From the NCBI GenBank assembly GCA_035604135.1, contig DATNJB010000006.1, positions 62,001 through 126,000 on the forward strand: a stretch of 64,000 nucleotides of DNA, given 5' to 3'. The translations under genes were made by a program, and so were the position numbers. The DNA is from Poindextera sp035604135 (lineage in GTDB: Bacteria; Pseudomonadota; Alphaproteobacteria; Caulobacterales; Caulobacteraceae). Shown piece by piece: positions 32,158 to 41,775 of the stretch (positions are counted from its first letter, which is position 1; each line of letters begins with the position of its first letter). Under the pieces are notes generated by a model. That model had not been told where the DNA came from. It searched no databases and saw only the letters and a list, made by a program, of their open reading frames with translations.

Positions 32158-33144
32158 CTACTGTTGCTGCTGTTGCTGCTGCTGCTGGAGCTGCTGGTCC
32201 AGGGCGGCTGGCGAGACGCGCCGGCGCGTTGCGCCGACCATGGTCGAGCCGGCGGTGCGCAGGAACTCGGGCTCGGCGACGGCGGCGCGGGTCTGGCGGA
32301 CGCTGACGCCCACGGCAAGCTCGCTCTCCGCGTCGCCCTTGAAGACGCCTCGCGAGGGCGGCACGTCGCCATAGTCGCGGCCGACGGCGACGATCACATG
32401 CCGCTCGGCGGCGGTGGTGTTGTTGGTTGGATCGAACCCGACCCAACGCAGGGACGGCAGGAAGACCTCGACCCAGGCATGGGTCGCGTCCGGGTCGGAG
32501 CGGTCGTGGTGCTCGCGGTCGGTGAGCAGATAGCCCGAGACATACCGCGCCGGTACGCCCCAGCCGCGGCAGACCGCCAGCATGATGTGGGCGAAGTCCT
32601 GACAGACGCCGCGTCGGGCCTCGAGCGTGTGGTCGATCGGGCTGTCGGCGCGGGTCACGCCCGGCTCGTATTCGAAGGCGTTGTAGATGGCCTGGCAGAG
32701 CCCTTTCACCGCCGTGAGTGGGTCGGCGCGGTGCAGCCGGTCGAGGTCGAAGCTCTCGATGAAATGCTCGAGCATCGGAGTCGCCACCGCGAACCCGTGC
32801 GGCCGGAGGAAATCGAAGCAGTCGCCGCGCACGAACTCGCTGCGCAGCCGGTCCCACTCGCCCATGTCGAGCGCCTCGGGCAGGGGCTCGTCGGGCTCTG
32901 TCTCGACGATGGCCCGCGAGCGGATGGTCAGCAGGTCGTGCGCCTGCGGGCAGTCGAAATGGTAGACGGCGTTGCCGAAGGTGTCTGCGTAGGAGAACAG
33001 CTGGGCGACCGGGTCGAGCTCGATGTCGAAGCTCAACAGCCGCTGGCGCGCGCTCTTCTGCGGCTGCAGCCACAGCTCCATGACGCTCTCGCGCACCGGG
33101 GCGGCGTAGCGGTACTGCGTCAGGTGGCGGATCTCCAGCAGCAT
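32158..33144 (-). CDS. Transglutaminase-like protein with polyglutamine C-terminus
   Basis: A 328-residue cytosolic cysteine hydrolase/transferase of the transglutaminase superfamily. The N-terminal domain begins MLLEIRHLTQYRYAAPVRESVMELWLQP, as in the bacterial Transglut_N type. The catalytic triad is Cys in EARRGVCQDFAHIML, His in DATHAWVEVFLP, and Asp in WVGFDPTNN. The last residues are DQQL followed by nine glutamines, encoded by a CAG/CAA run. Its start overlaps the alpha-E stop by one base (TGATG). In many bacteria this trio with CP-ATP-grasp is predicted to make or process a peptide or amide-linked product. Confidence 0.88.
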   Translation of the reverse strand: MLLEIRHLTQYRYAAPVRESVMELWLQPQKSARQRLLSFDIELDPVAQLFSYADTFGNAVYHFDCPQAHDLLTIRSRAIVETEPDEPLPEALDMGEWDRLRSEFVRGDCFDFLRPHGFAVATPMLEHFIESFDLDRLHRADPLTAVKGLCQAIYNAFEYEPGVTRADSPIDHTLEARRGVCQDFAHIMLAVCRGWGVPARYVSGYLLTDREHHDRSDPDATHAWVEVFLPSLRWVGFDPTNNTTAAERHVIVAVGRDYGDVPPSRGVFKGDAESELAVGVSVRQTRAAVAEPEFLRTAGSTMVGATRRRVSPAALDQQLQQQQQQQQQ

Positions 33145-34082
33145 CAGGCCGGCAGCCTCTCCTCGAGCGGGTAGGCGACGAAGGTTTCGTAGATGGCGTG
33201 GTGGATGCGGCTGCAGTCGCCGACCACGGCCCCGAGCAGCGCGCCCGCGCCTTGGCTTTCGTCCATGTCGGCGAATTCGAGCCGGGCGCTCAGCCGCGCG
33301 GCCAGCCGGTCGGGGCCGATCGGGCCGACCGAATCGCCGCGGCGGACAAGGGTGGTCAGGTGCTCTTCGATGCGCGAGGTCGAGAACCGGATCGAACGCG
33401 GGAAGTCCTCGTCGAACAGCAGGAATTCGAGCAGATGCCGCGGCTGCAACTCGGCGGTGTAGACGCGCAGATAGGGCTCGAGCGCGCAGGCCATGCGCAG
33501 AACCGCCATCTGCGCCAGGTGGTCGGTGAGCGGGCTGCCGCCGGCCCGGTCGCCGAAACACACGTCCAGCAGCCGCGCGATCAGCTGGGCGCGCTCGAGA
33601 TAGACGCCGACAAGCAGGAACCGCCAGCCCTCGCCATGGCTCATGGTGGCGTCGGCTGCGCCTTTGAACAGGTGCAGGTCGGCGATGACCCCGTGCAGGA
33701 ATGCCGAGGACGCATTGGCGAACGCCGGCTGCGCGCTCGGGTCCTGGACGCGCAGATGCAGCAGGTTCAGCCGCTCCCACATCTCGGTGGTGATCTGATC
33801 GCGCACCTGGCGCGCGTTCTCCCGCGCGCGGGACAGCGAGGTGACGACCGAGCCTTCGCCGTCGCGGTCGAAGATCAGGTCGTGCGCGGCGTCGTAGGGC
33901 GCGGCCTGCCGGTAGGCCTCGCCGTCGCCGACGGCGGCCAGCGCCACGCGCGCGATCGCCACCGCGTCGTCGTTCTGGTCGAGGGTCGCAGTCAGCATGA
34001 CGTCGCACAGGCGGCTGATGTGCTCGGCGCGCTCGGCGTAGCGGCCCATCCAGTAAAGGCTGTCGGCGACGCGGGCGAGCAT
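33144..34082 (-). CDS. Alpha-E domain protein (DUF403)
   Basis: A 312-residue, mostly alpha-helical protein of the alpha-E family. The opening MLARVADSLYWMGRYAERAEHISRL is diagnostic, and NLLHLRVQDP, FLLVGVYLERAQLIARLLDV and LLEFLLFDEDFPRSIRFS are also family-typical. Alpha-E proteins are nearly always encoded with a circularly permuted ATP-grasp and a transglutaminase-like protein, and are thought to be partners or scaffolds of that system. Two ATG codons in a row (34085 and 34082) precede MLARV; the second is used. It overlaps both neighbours. Confidence 0.88.
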   Translation of the reverse strand: MLARVADSLYWMGRYAERAEHISRLCDVMLTATLDQNDDAVAIARVALAAVGDGEAYRQAAPYDAAHDLIFDRDGEGSVVTSLSRARENARQVRDQITTEMWERLNLLHLRVQDPSAQPAFANASSAFLHGVIADLHLFKGAADATMSHGEGWRFLLVGVYLERAQLIARLLDVCFGDRAGGSPLTDHLAQMAVLRMACALEPYLRVYTAELQPRHLLEFLLFDEDFPRSIRFSTSRIEEHLTTLVRRGDSVGPIGPDRLAARLSARLEFADMDESQGAGALLGAVVGDCSRIHHAIYETFVAYPLEERLPA

Positions 34083-35605
34083 CATGGCTCGTCGCGCTCG
34101 CCGGCGAGCACCCAGGTGTCCTTCGACCCGCCGCCCTGGCTCGAGTTCACCACCAGCGAGCCGCGCTTCAGCGCCACGCGGGTCAGCGCGCCTGGCGTGA
34201 CAACGATGCGCTGGCCGGCGAGCACGAAGGGACGCAGGTCCACGTGCCTTGGCTCGATCCGGCCGTCGATCAGGCAGGGCGCCGTCGAGAGCTGGATGGT
34301 CGGCTGGGCGATGTAGTTGTCCGGGTCCGCCTTGATGCGATCGGCAAACGCCGCCCGCTCGCCGCGGCTCGCGTGCGGCCCGACCAGCATGCCGTAGCCG
34401 CCGGAGGCGCCCACCGCTTTGACCACCAGCTTGTCCAGATTGGCCAGCACGTGGCCGAGCTGGCGAGGCTCGCGACAGAGGAAGGTCTCGATGTTGGGCA
34501 GGATCGGGTCTTCGCCGAGGTAGTACCGGATGATCTCGGGAACGTAGGCGTAGACCGCCTTGTCGTCGGCGACGCCGGTCCCGGGCGCGTTGGCGATCAC
34601 CACGTTGCCGGCGCGGTAGGCGTTGAACAGGCCCGCGGCGCCCAGGCCGGAGTCGCGGCGGAAGGTGAGGGGGTCGATAAAGTCGTCGTCCACCCGCCGG
34701 TAGATCACGTCCACCCGGCGCAAGCCGACGGTGGTCCGCATGTAGACCATGTTGTCGTGAACGAGCAGGTCGCGACCCTCGACCAGCGGCGTGCCCATCA
34801 GCCGCGCCAAATAGGCGTGCTCGTAGTAGGCAGCGTTGTAGACGCCTGGGGTCATCACAACGACCTGCGGGTTCGGACGCCAGTCCGCGGCGAGGCTCTT
34901 CAAGGTCGCGAGCAACAGGTCCGGATAGCGCTCGACGGGCCGAACGCCGGCGGTGCGGTAGGTGCCTGGGAAGGTCCGCTTGGCCGCGTCCCGGTTCGCC
35001 AGCATGTAGGAGACGCCCGAGGGGACCCGCAGATTGTCCTCTAGCACGGCGAACGCGCCGGCCTCGTCGCGGATGAGGTCCGCCCCGGACACGTTCACGA
35101 AGGCGTTGTGCGGTACGAAGAGGCCGCGCATCTCGCGGCGGTAGGACGAGGCGCCGAGCACCAGGTCTCGCGGCGCCACGCCATCGGCCAGGATCTTCTG
35201 GTCGCCGTAGATGTCGGCGAGGAAGAGGTTCAGCGCGCGCAGGCGCTGGGTCAGGCCCTCCTCGATCTTCGCCCACTCTGCCGCCGGAATGATGCGCGGA
35301 AAGAGATCGGTCGGAATGATCCGTTCCGTCGCGGTCTCGGCGCCGTAGACCGTGAACGTGATACCCTGCAGCAGGAAGGACTGCTCCAGCGTCCGCTGGC
35401 GATCGGCGAGCTCGGCGGGCGCGAGCGTCGTCATCCGCGTCTGCAGCGCTGCATAGTGCGCGCGGACCGAGCCGTCGGCGGCGAACATTTCGTCGTAAGA
35501 CCGGCCCGGGCGGTAGAAGCCGCCGGCGGGAAACAGGGCGACCGTGCTCTCTTCAGCGTTCGCCACGCTCGCGAAGCTCCCCAACGGCGCCATTCGTCCT
35601 TCCAT
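34082..35605 (-). CDS. Circularly permuted ATP-grasp type 2 protein
   Basis: A 507-residue member of the circularly permuted ATP-grasp group, enzymes expected to use ATP to form amide or peptide bonds. Diagnostic pieces are RIIPAAEWAKIEEGLTQRLRALNLFLADIYGDQKIL, FVNVSGADLIRDEAGAFAVLEDNLRVPSGVSYML, VVIANAPGTGVADDKAVYAYVPEIIRYYL, and the C-terminal SLVVNSSQGGGSKDTWVL. ATG 35605 (MEGRM) or 35593 (MAPLG) may start translation; a much longer upstream reading is antisense to tamA and is rejected. It is the first gene of a three-gene operon and is divergent from tamA across about 210 bases. Confidence 0.88.
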   Translation of the reverse strand: MEGRMAPLGSFASVANAEESTVALFPAGGFYRPGRSYDEMFAADGSVRAHYAALQTRMTTLAPAELADRQRTLEQSFLLQGITFTVYGAETATERIIPTDLFPRIIPAAEWAKIEEGLTQRLRALNLFLADIYGDQKILADGVAPRDLVLGASSYRREMRGLFVPHNAFVNVSGADLIRDEAGAFAVLEDNLRVPSGVSYMLANRDAAKRTFPGTYRTAGVRPVERYPDLLLATLKSLAADWRPNPQVVVMTPGVYNAAYYEHAYLARLMGTPLVEGRDLLVHDNMVYMRTTVGLRRVDVIYRRVDDDFIDPLTFRRDSGLGAAGLFNAYRAGNVVIANAPGTGVADDKAVYAYVPEIIRYYLGEDPILPNIETFLCREPRQLGHVLANLDKLVVKAVGASGGYGMLVGPHASRGERAAFADRIKADPDNYIAQPTIQLSTAPCLIDGRIEPRHVDLRPFVLAGQRIVVTPGALTRVALKRGSLVVNSSQGGGSKDTWVLAGERDEP

Positions 35606-35818
35606 GCTGCGTTCCGTGGAAGCCGGCAAGGTAGGCCGCGCCGCGGCGGCGATCACTCGCCCAGTAGCGCCAGGCCGATGCCCGGCGCTCAGGCGCCTCC
35701 AAATTGGGCGCCGGCGCGGGCCGGGCAGGCGCGCGCGCCCGGCGGACGATCGAGCGCCGCCATGACAGCCCGGGTCGATACGGATACACCGGCCGAGGGG
35801 CGGCGAGAGGAAGGTTTC

Positions 35819-37612
35819 GTGAGGCGCCTGTGTTACGCCGCTGCGCTGCTTTCGCCGGCGGTGGCTGCCGTTCTCGCGACGAGCCACGCGGAGGCGGCCG
35901 CCAAACGCCCGGTCGAGGTGCGCGGCGCGCTGGATGCGGCGCTGAGGACCGAGATCGTGCAGGCGGTCGCGCCGTTCTCCGGCGCACTGGCGAGCCGGCT
36001 CGAAGCCCGACGCCGGGCGACGGAAGCGGGGGAGGCCGCCATGGCTGTCCTCCGCTCCGAGGGCTACTACGACGCCATCGTCGAGCCGGACATCGGCGAC
36101 GGCGACCAGCCGGTCGCTTTCATCACCATAACCGAAGGTCCGCGCACGACCCTGGTCGCGCCGGTCATCGCCTGGCAGGGCGCGCCGCCCGACGCGGCCT
36201 CGCAAACGATCGCCGAGGCCGCGATGAAGCTGAAGGCCGGCCAGGCGGGCCGCGCCGCCGACGTGATCGCCGCCGAGGGCCGCGTCGTCGGCGCCCTGGA
36301 ACAACACGGCTACGCCGACGCCGCGGCCGCGCCGCGCGAGGTCGTGGTGGACCACGCCGACCACTCGATGGCGCCCACCTTCCGTATCGCCGCCGGCTCG
36401 CTCGTGCGCCTGGGCGGCATCCGGATGGCGTCGAAAGGCCGCACGAACGCCCGCTGGGCGACCAAGCTGGCGTCCTGGAAGGTCGGCGAGGTCTACACGC
36501 CGGCCGTGGTCGCCCTGCTCGAACGGCGGCTGCGCGACACCGGCGTCTATGACCAGGTCACTGCGGCGCTCGCGCCGGCCAACGAGGCGGTGAACGGCTT
36601 GCGGCCCGTGGTCGTCAGCCTCGCCGACCGCCCGAAGGGCACGCTGGAGTTCGGCGCCAGCTACGCCACCTCCGAGGGCGTCGGCGTCGATGGCAGCTGG
36701 ATTCTCTACAACCGATTCGGGCAGGCCGACACCATCACCAACACCTTGCAGGTCGCCAACATCGAGAGCCGGCTGGAGACGGACGTCGCCTTCCCCGACT
36801 GGCGCCGCATCGACCAGAAGCTCGCGCTCCGAGCGGCCGTCTATGCCGACAGCACGCCGGGCTATGACGACTGGGGTTTCCGCGGCGGCGGCGACGTCAC
36901 CTACCCCATCGCCAAGACGACATTCCTCACCTACGGCCTGTCGTTCGACGCCAACGACGCCAACGAGAAGGAGAGCGCGAACTTCATCGCGCTGAACCAT
37001 CAGCGCAAGCTGGCGACGTTCGGCGGGCTTGCCGCGGTCGCCATCGACAACTCCAACGACCCGCTGGATCCGACCTCCGGCTGGCGGGCCGACGCCCGCC
37101 TGGAACCGAAGGCGGCGCTCGGCGACGGCTCGATCGTCTACCTGAAGGTGCAAGGGCAATTGAGTGGCTATCTGCCGTTGGACGCGAGCGCCTCGACGGT
37201 GCTGGCGGCGCGGCTGAAGCTGGGCGCCATACTCGGCGGCTCGATCCCGCTGGTGCCCGCGCCCGACCGCTTCTACTCAGGCGGCGGCGGCTCGGTGCGC
37301 GGCTACGCCTACCAGGCGGTCGGGCCGCGCTACGCAGACAACACCCCTGAAGGCGGGCTTTCGCTGTTCGAGGGCTCGCTCGAGCTTCGCCAGCGGCTGA
37401 CCCAGCAGTGGGGTCTGGCCGCCTTCGTCGACACAGGCGCGGCCGGGACCACGGTCACTCCGGACTTCAGTCATCCCGACATCGGCGTCGGCGCCGGCGT
37501 GCGCTACAACGCCGGCTTCGGACCGATCCGGTTGGACATCGCAACGCCCCTCTACCGTCGGCGCGGTGACTCGCCGATCCAGCTCTACATCAGCATCGGG
37601 CAGAGCTTTTGA
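35819..37612 (+). CDS. tamA: Outer-membrane translocation protein TamA (Omp85 family)
   Basis: A 597-residue Omp85 protein that works with TamB in inserting outer-membrane proteins or moving lipids. The N-terminus RRLCYAAALLSPAVAAVLATSHAEA is a signal peptide. POTRA-like domains follow (SEGYYDAIVEPDI, QHGYADAAAA, RLRDTGVYDQV), then a 16-strand barrel with FYSGGGGSVRGYAYQAVGPR, the conserved VRGY loop, and a terminal strand LYISIGQSF ending in Phe. GTG 35819 with GAGAGGAAGG before it is chosen because it puts the signal peptide at the N-terminus; an ATG at 35762 is in frame. The stop overlaps tamB (TTGA). Confidence 0.9.
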   Translation: MRRLCYAAALLSPAVAAVLATSHAEAAAKRPVEVRGALDAALRTEIVQAVAPFSGALASRLEARRRATEAGEAAMAVLRSEGYYDAIVEPDIGDGDQPVAFITITEGPRTTLVAPVIAWQGAPPDAASQTIAEAAMKLKAGQAGRAADVIAAEGRVVGALEQHGYADAAAAPREVVVDHADHSMAPTFRIAAGSLVRLGGIRMASKGRTNARWATKLASWKVGEVYTPAVVALLERRLRDTGVYDQVTAALAPANEAVNGLRPVVVSLADRPKGTLEFGASYATSEGVGVDGSWILYNRFGQADTITNTLQVANIESRLETDVAFPDWRRIDQKLALRAAVYADSTPGYDDWGFRGGGDVTYPIAKTTFLTYGLSFDANDANEKESANFIALNHQRKLATFGGLAAVAIDNSNDPLDPTSGWRADARLEPKAALGDGSIVYLKVQGQLSGYLPLDASASTVLAARLKLGAILGGSIPLVPAPDRFYSGGGGSVRGYAYQAVGPRYADNTPEGGLSLFEGSLELRQRLTQQWGLAAFVDTGAAGTTVTPDFSHPDIGVGAGVRYNAGFGPIRLDIATPLYRRRGDSPIQLYISIGQSF

Positions 37613-40600
37613 CCGTCGCCGCACCCGCACCGCGCAAACGGCGCTTCTGGCACGCGGTCGAGCTGTGGGTAGCGCTGGCGATCGCCGTCGTGGTGGCCGC
37701 GATCGGCCTCGCCGTTCGCTACGGAGTCGATACCGGGTTTGGGCGGGGCTTCATCGAAGCGCGCCTTGATGGGCTGAGCGTCGGCCGGCTTGGTCGCCTG
37801 CACGTCGAGGGGCTGGCCGGCGACTTCTGGACCGACTTCACCGTCTCTCGGCTGACCATTGCCGACGCCGACGGCGTTTGGCTCGACGTGCGCAAGCTGG
37901 CGATCAGCTGGCGCCCGTTCGAGTTGGTCGCGCGGCGGGCGCACCTGACCAGCGTCGCGGCCGGCCTGGTGCGCGTCGACCGCCTGCCCGCGTTGTCGCC
38001 GTCAGGGGGGGCGGGGCAGTCGCCCGTCGCCGTCAATATCGACAGCTTCGCCATGCGGCTGGAGACGCTCCCTGCCGCCAGTGTCCGGCGGGGGTTGTTC
38101 GCGGTCACGGGCGGTTTCGACGTCGAGCGCAACGGCGGCGTGCGCGGCGCTGTCGACGCCGAAAGCCAGGTGCATCCCGGCGACGGTCTCACCGCCCGCT
38201 TCGATTTCGGCGTCCGCCAGCGGCTCGCGATCGACGCGGTCGGCCGCGAGGAGAGCGGCGGCGCACTCGCCGGGCTCGCCGGGTTGCCGGCCGACCAGCC
38301 GTTCGCGCTCAACGCGCACCTGGGCGGGGCGAACGGGCAGGGGGGGCTCGCGCTGCTGGCGCGGTCGGGGACGACAACGATCGCCCAGGCCACCGGGGCC
38401 TGGACGCCGGCGGGCGGGCGAGCGGCGGGGCGGCTGTCGCTGATCGCCTCGCGACTGACCCAGCCGCTCGCGCGTGGGCTGGGCGCCGAGGTCACGTTCA
38501 CGGCTGCGAGCCACGTGGCCAACGACGGCCTTTACGGCGTCGCCCTCATCGCCGACTCGGACAACGCGAGCCTGAAGGCCGTCGGAGTCGGCGATCCCGC
38601 GCGATTCACCGCGGACGAGGGGCTGAGCATTCAGGCCACGGTCGCTGACATGCATCGCCTGGTCTCGGTCCCCGCCATGGGCGCCGCAAGCCTCTCGGGC
38701 CAGCTTACCGGGGGCTGGGCGAACGTGCGGCTGACGGGCCAAGGCTCGGTGGAGCGGCTGGGGTTTGCCGGCTACCAGCTGGCGCGCGTCTCGGGCTCGG
38801 TCGACCTCTCGCACGAGAGGGGCGATTGGCGGCTTAAGGCCAGCCTCGCCGGCCAGGGCGGGGCTGGACAGGGGCTCTGGGCGAGCCTAATCGGCGCCCG
38901 CCCGCAGGCGAGCCTGGATGCGACGCGGCTCGCTGACGGCCGCACGCTGATCCGCGCGCTGAAAGCCACCGGCGCCGCCGTGGTCGTCGACGCGACCGGC
39001 CAGCAGGGCCTGTTCGGCGACCTCAGCTTGAAAGGCGATGCGCGGATCGCCGACCTCGCCGCCCTCCGGGCTGGCGCCCGGGGCGTCGTGGAAGCGAGCT
39101 GGACGGCGGGGCAGCCGCGCGGCGCGCGATCCTGGACCTTCGCCATGGACGCCCGGGGGGCGAAGGTTGCATCCGGGATCGAGGCGCTCGACGGCCTGCT
39201 CGGGCAGACGCCGGTCCTGAGCGGCCATGGCTCCTACACGGGCGGGGTCGTTGACCTGAACGCCGCGAGCCTGACCGGGGCCGCGGCGGATGCGAACGCG
39301 GCCGGCCAGATCGGTGCCGACGGCGCGCTGAAGCTGGCGCTGGGCTGGTCATCGCGCGGTCCGATCGAGCTCGGGCCGCTCGAGATAACCGGCCAGGCGA
39401 AGGGAACAGGCGCGGTCACCGGGGCGGTCGCCCAGCCGCGGCTGGATCTGATCTCCGATTTCGAGGCGATCAGCCTGCCGCAGCTGACGCTCAGGCCAGC
39501 GCACGTCGTGCTGTCCTTCATCGACGCGCCGACCGGCGCAACAGGGGCGCTGACGCTCGCGGCCGCGAGCGACTATGGCCCGGCGCATGCGCACACCGAC
39601 CTCCACTTCCTGCCGACCGGCGTCGCGCTGAGCGGGATCGACGCGGCGGGCGGCGGGGTCACGGTCCGCGGGGCGCTGACGCTGACCCAATCCCAGCCGT
39701 CGCCGGCCGACCTGACGGTCGATGTCGGTCCGGGCGCCGTGCTCACGCAGGGCCACGCCAGCGCCAAGGTGATCCTGGTCGATGCGTCTGGCGGCGCGAA
39801 TCTGGACCTTGCCTTGAAGGCGGCGGACGTCGAGCTCAGAGGTGGGGGGCTCACGGCAAGCGACGTGACGCTGAACGCCAATGGGCCGGTCGCGCACGCG
39901 CCTTACCGCCTCGCCGCCGACATGGTCTGGGCGGGGACGCCCGTACAGCTGCAGGGCGAGGGCGTCGCAAGCGAGCTCGCCCAGGGCTACGCAGCGACGT
40001 TCGAGGGTTCTGGGCGACTGCGCAAAGCGCCGTTCCGGACGCTCACCCCGGCGCAGCTCAGCTTCGGCGGCGCGGCGAGCGCCCTGCAGGCCAGGCTGTC
40101 GGTAGGCTCCGGCCGGATCGATCTGGACGCCCATCAGACCGCTGGGACGTTCAGTGCGACCGCAAAGCTCGCCGGGGTCGACGTGGCTTCGCTCGATCCC
40201 GACTACGCCGGCAAGGTCAACGCCGACCTTAGTCTCAACGGCCGCGATCAGGCGTTGGGCGGGACGCTGACCGCGCAGCTGAGCGGCGCCCGTGTCAGCG
40301 ACGCGCCGAGCAACATCGGCATGGACGGCGACCTGAAGGCCGTGCTGTCCGGCCAGCGCATCGACCTTGCGGCCAACGCTCAGGACTCCGCGGGTGGGCG
40401 CGCGAACCTGACGTTGGCCCTGCCGGCGGTCGCCACAGCGGCGCCTTTCCGCATCGCCATCGCCGAAACCCAGCCGATGAGCGGCGCGTTCGCGCTGAGC
40501 GGCGAGGTCGAGCCGGTCTGGGCGCTTCTGTTCGGCGGCGAGCGGAGCCTGGGCGGCCAAGTGAACGCGCAAGGCCAGATCGGCGGCACGCTCGACGATC

Positions 40601-41775
40601 CCCAGGTGACCGGTCAAGGCGCGCTTGCGAATGGCCGTTTCGAGGACGCGCCGACCGGCCTGAAGCTGCGCGATGTCGCCGCGGCGGCCGACTTCGAGGG
40701 GGCTAAGGTCGATCTCAAGAGCTTCCGGGGCCTGGATGCGCGTTCTGGCGCGATCTCGGGACAGGGGACGCTGGACCTCACGCGCGGGGGGCAGAGCAGC
40801 CTCACGCTGGTGCTGAAGGGCTTTCAGCTGCTCGACAACGAGACCGCAAGCGTCATCGCGAGCGGGCCGCTTACGCTGTCCCGTGATGCGAACGGCCGTG
40901 TCGACCTGGCCGGACAGCTGACGATCGATCGGTCAACAATCGCCGCGCAGATGAGCCGTTCGCCGCCGGGCATCGTCGCCATGGACGTGATCGAGCGCAA
41001 CCGCCCGGCCGCTCTCGATCAGGGCGTTGGCGTGCCGACGTCGCACGGTGGATTGGCGGTGGGGCTCGACATCACGCTGCGCTCGTCGGGCGGAGTGGTC
41101 GTGCAAGGGCTCGGGCTGAACGCCGAGATGAGCCTCGATGCCAAAGTGACCGGCGACACCGGCCATCCGGTGCTGAGCGGCGTCGCGCGGGTCGTGCGTG
41201 GAGACTATCAATTCGGCGGCCAGCGCTTTGCGATCGACAACCGAGGCGTGGTCTATCTGGCATCATCGCCGAACGACATCCGCCTGAACCTGTCGGCGAC
41301 GCGCAGCGCCGAGGCGCTCACGGCGGTGATCTCGATCACGGGCACGGCGGCCAAGCCGGTGATCGCGCTTTCATCGACCCCCAGCCTGCCGAACGATGAG
41401 ATTCTGGCGCAGGTGCTTTTCGGAAGTTCGGCCGCGCAGCTCTCTCCGGTCCAGGCCGCCGAGCTTGCCGCCGCGTTGACGACGCTCGCCACCGGCGGCG
41501 GGTTCGACGTGATGGGCGGGCTGCAGAACTTCGCCAAGCTCGACCGACTGGCGCTTGGGGGCGGCTCGGCCTCGGGCGTCACGGTCTCGGGCGGGAAGTA
41601 CATCGGCAAGAACGTCTATCTCGAGCTCACCGGTGGGGGCCGCGCCGGCCCCTCGGCTGAGGTGGACGTGCAGTCCGGACACGGGCTCGCGATCGTGTCG
41701 CAGGTCGGCGGGCAGGTGGGCGAGAAGCTGGCGATCCGCTGGCGGCGCGACTACGGCGCGCCCCCGGCCCACTGA
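37609..41775 (+). CDS. tamB: Translocation and assembly module TamB (AsmA-like DUF490 protein)
   Basis: A 1388-residue protein that spans the periplasm. One N-terminal membrane helix (LWVALAIAVVVAAIGLAV near residue 20) is followed by a long run of beta-rich repeats forming the groove thought to carry phospholipids between membranes. The C-terminal 300 residues are the DUF490/TamB domain: GDTGHPVLSGVARVVRGDYQFGGQRFAIDNRGVVY, then ITGTAAKPVIALSSTPSLPNDEILAQVLFG. Start is TTG 37609, overlapping the tamA stop by four bases, so the pair is coupled. The stop abuts that of hspQ with no gap. Confidence 0.93.
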   Translation: MTVAAPAPRKRRFWHAVELWVALAIAVVVAAIGLAVRYGVDTGFGRGFIEARLDGLSVGRLGRLHVEGLAGDFWTDFTVSRLTIADADGVWLDVRKLAISWRPFELVARRAHLTSVAAGLVRVDRLPALSPSGGAGQSPVAVNIDSFAMRLETLPAASVRRGLFAVTGGFDVERNGGVRGAVDAESQVHPGDGLTARFDFGVRQRLAIDAVGREESGGALAGLAGLPADQPFALNAHLGGANGQGGLALLARSGTTTIAQATGAWTPAGGRAAGRLSLIASRLTQPLARGLGAEVTFTAASHVANDGLYGVALIADSDNASLKAVGVGDPARFTADEGLSIQATVADMHRLVSVPAMGAASLSGQLTGGWANVRLTGQGSVERLGFAGYQLARVSGSVDLSHERGDWRLKASLAGQGGAGQGLWASLIGARPQASLDATRLADGRTLIRALKATGAAVVVDATGQQGLFGDLSLKGDARIADLAALRAGARGVVEASWTAGQPRGARSWTFAMDARGAKVASGIEALDGLLGQTPVLSGHGSYTGGVVDLNAASLTGAAADANAAGQIGADGALKLALGWSSRGPIELGPLEITGQAKGTGAVTGAVAQPRLDLISDFEAISLPQLTLRPAHVVLSFIDAPTGATGALTLAAASDYGPAHAHTDLHFLPTGVALSGIDAAGGGVTVRGALTLTQSQPSPADLTVDVGPGAVLTQGHASAKVILVDASGGANLDLALKAADVELRGGGLTASDVTLNANGPVAHAPYRLAADMVWAGTPVQLQGEGVASELAQGYAATFEGSGRLRKAPFRTLTPAQLSFGGAASALQARLSVGSGRIDLDAHQTAGTFSATAKLAGVDVASLDPDYAGKVNADLSLNGRDQALGGTLTAQLSGARVSDAPSNIGMDGDLKAVLSGQRIDLAANAQDSAGGRANLTLALPAVATAAPFRIAIAETQPMSGAFALSGEVEPVWALLFGGERSLGGQVNAQGQIGGTLDDPQVTGQGALANGRFEDAPTGLKLRDVAAAADFEGAKVDLKSFRGLDARSGAISGQGTLDLTRGGQSSLTLVLKGFQLLDNETASVIASGPLTLSRDANGRVDLAGQLTIDRSTIAAQMSRSPPGIVAMDVIERNRPAALDQGVGVPTSHGGLAVGLDITLRSSGGVVVQGLGLNAEMSLDAKVTGDTGHPVLSGVARVVRGDYQFGGQRFAIDNRGVVYLASSPNDIRLNLSATRSAEALTAVISITGTAAKPVIALSSTPSLPNDEILAQVLFGSSAAQLSPVQAAELAAALTTLATGGGFDVMGGLQNFAKLDRLALGGGSASGVTVSGGKYIGKNVYLELTGGGRAGPSAEVDVQSGHGLAIVSQVGGQVGEKLAIRWRRDYGAPPAH

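Noticed and set aside
34082..37159. 1025-codon minus-strand open frame extending the ATP-grasp gene far upstream
   Set aside because: The part above 35605 is antisense to tamA, has no family similarity and is an effect of GC-rich codon bias on the opposite strand.
38002..40617. Long minus-strand frames opposite tamB
   Set aside because: Antisense shadows without motifs; tamB is intact across the region.
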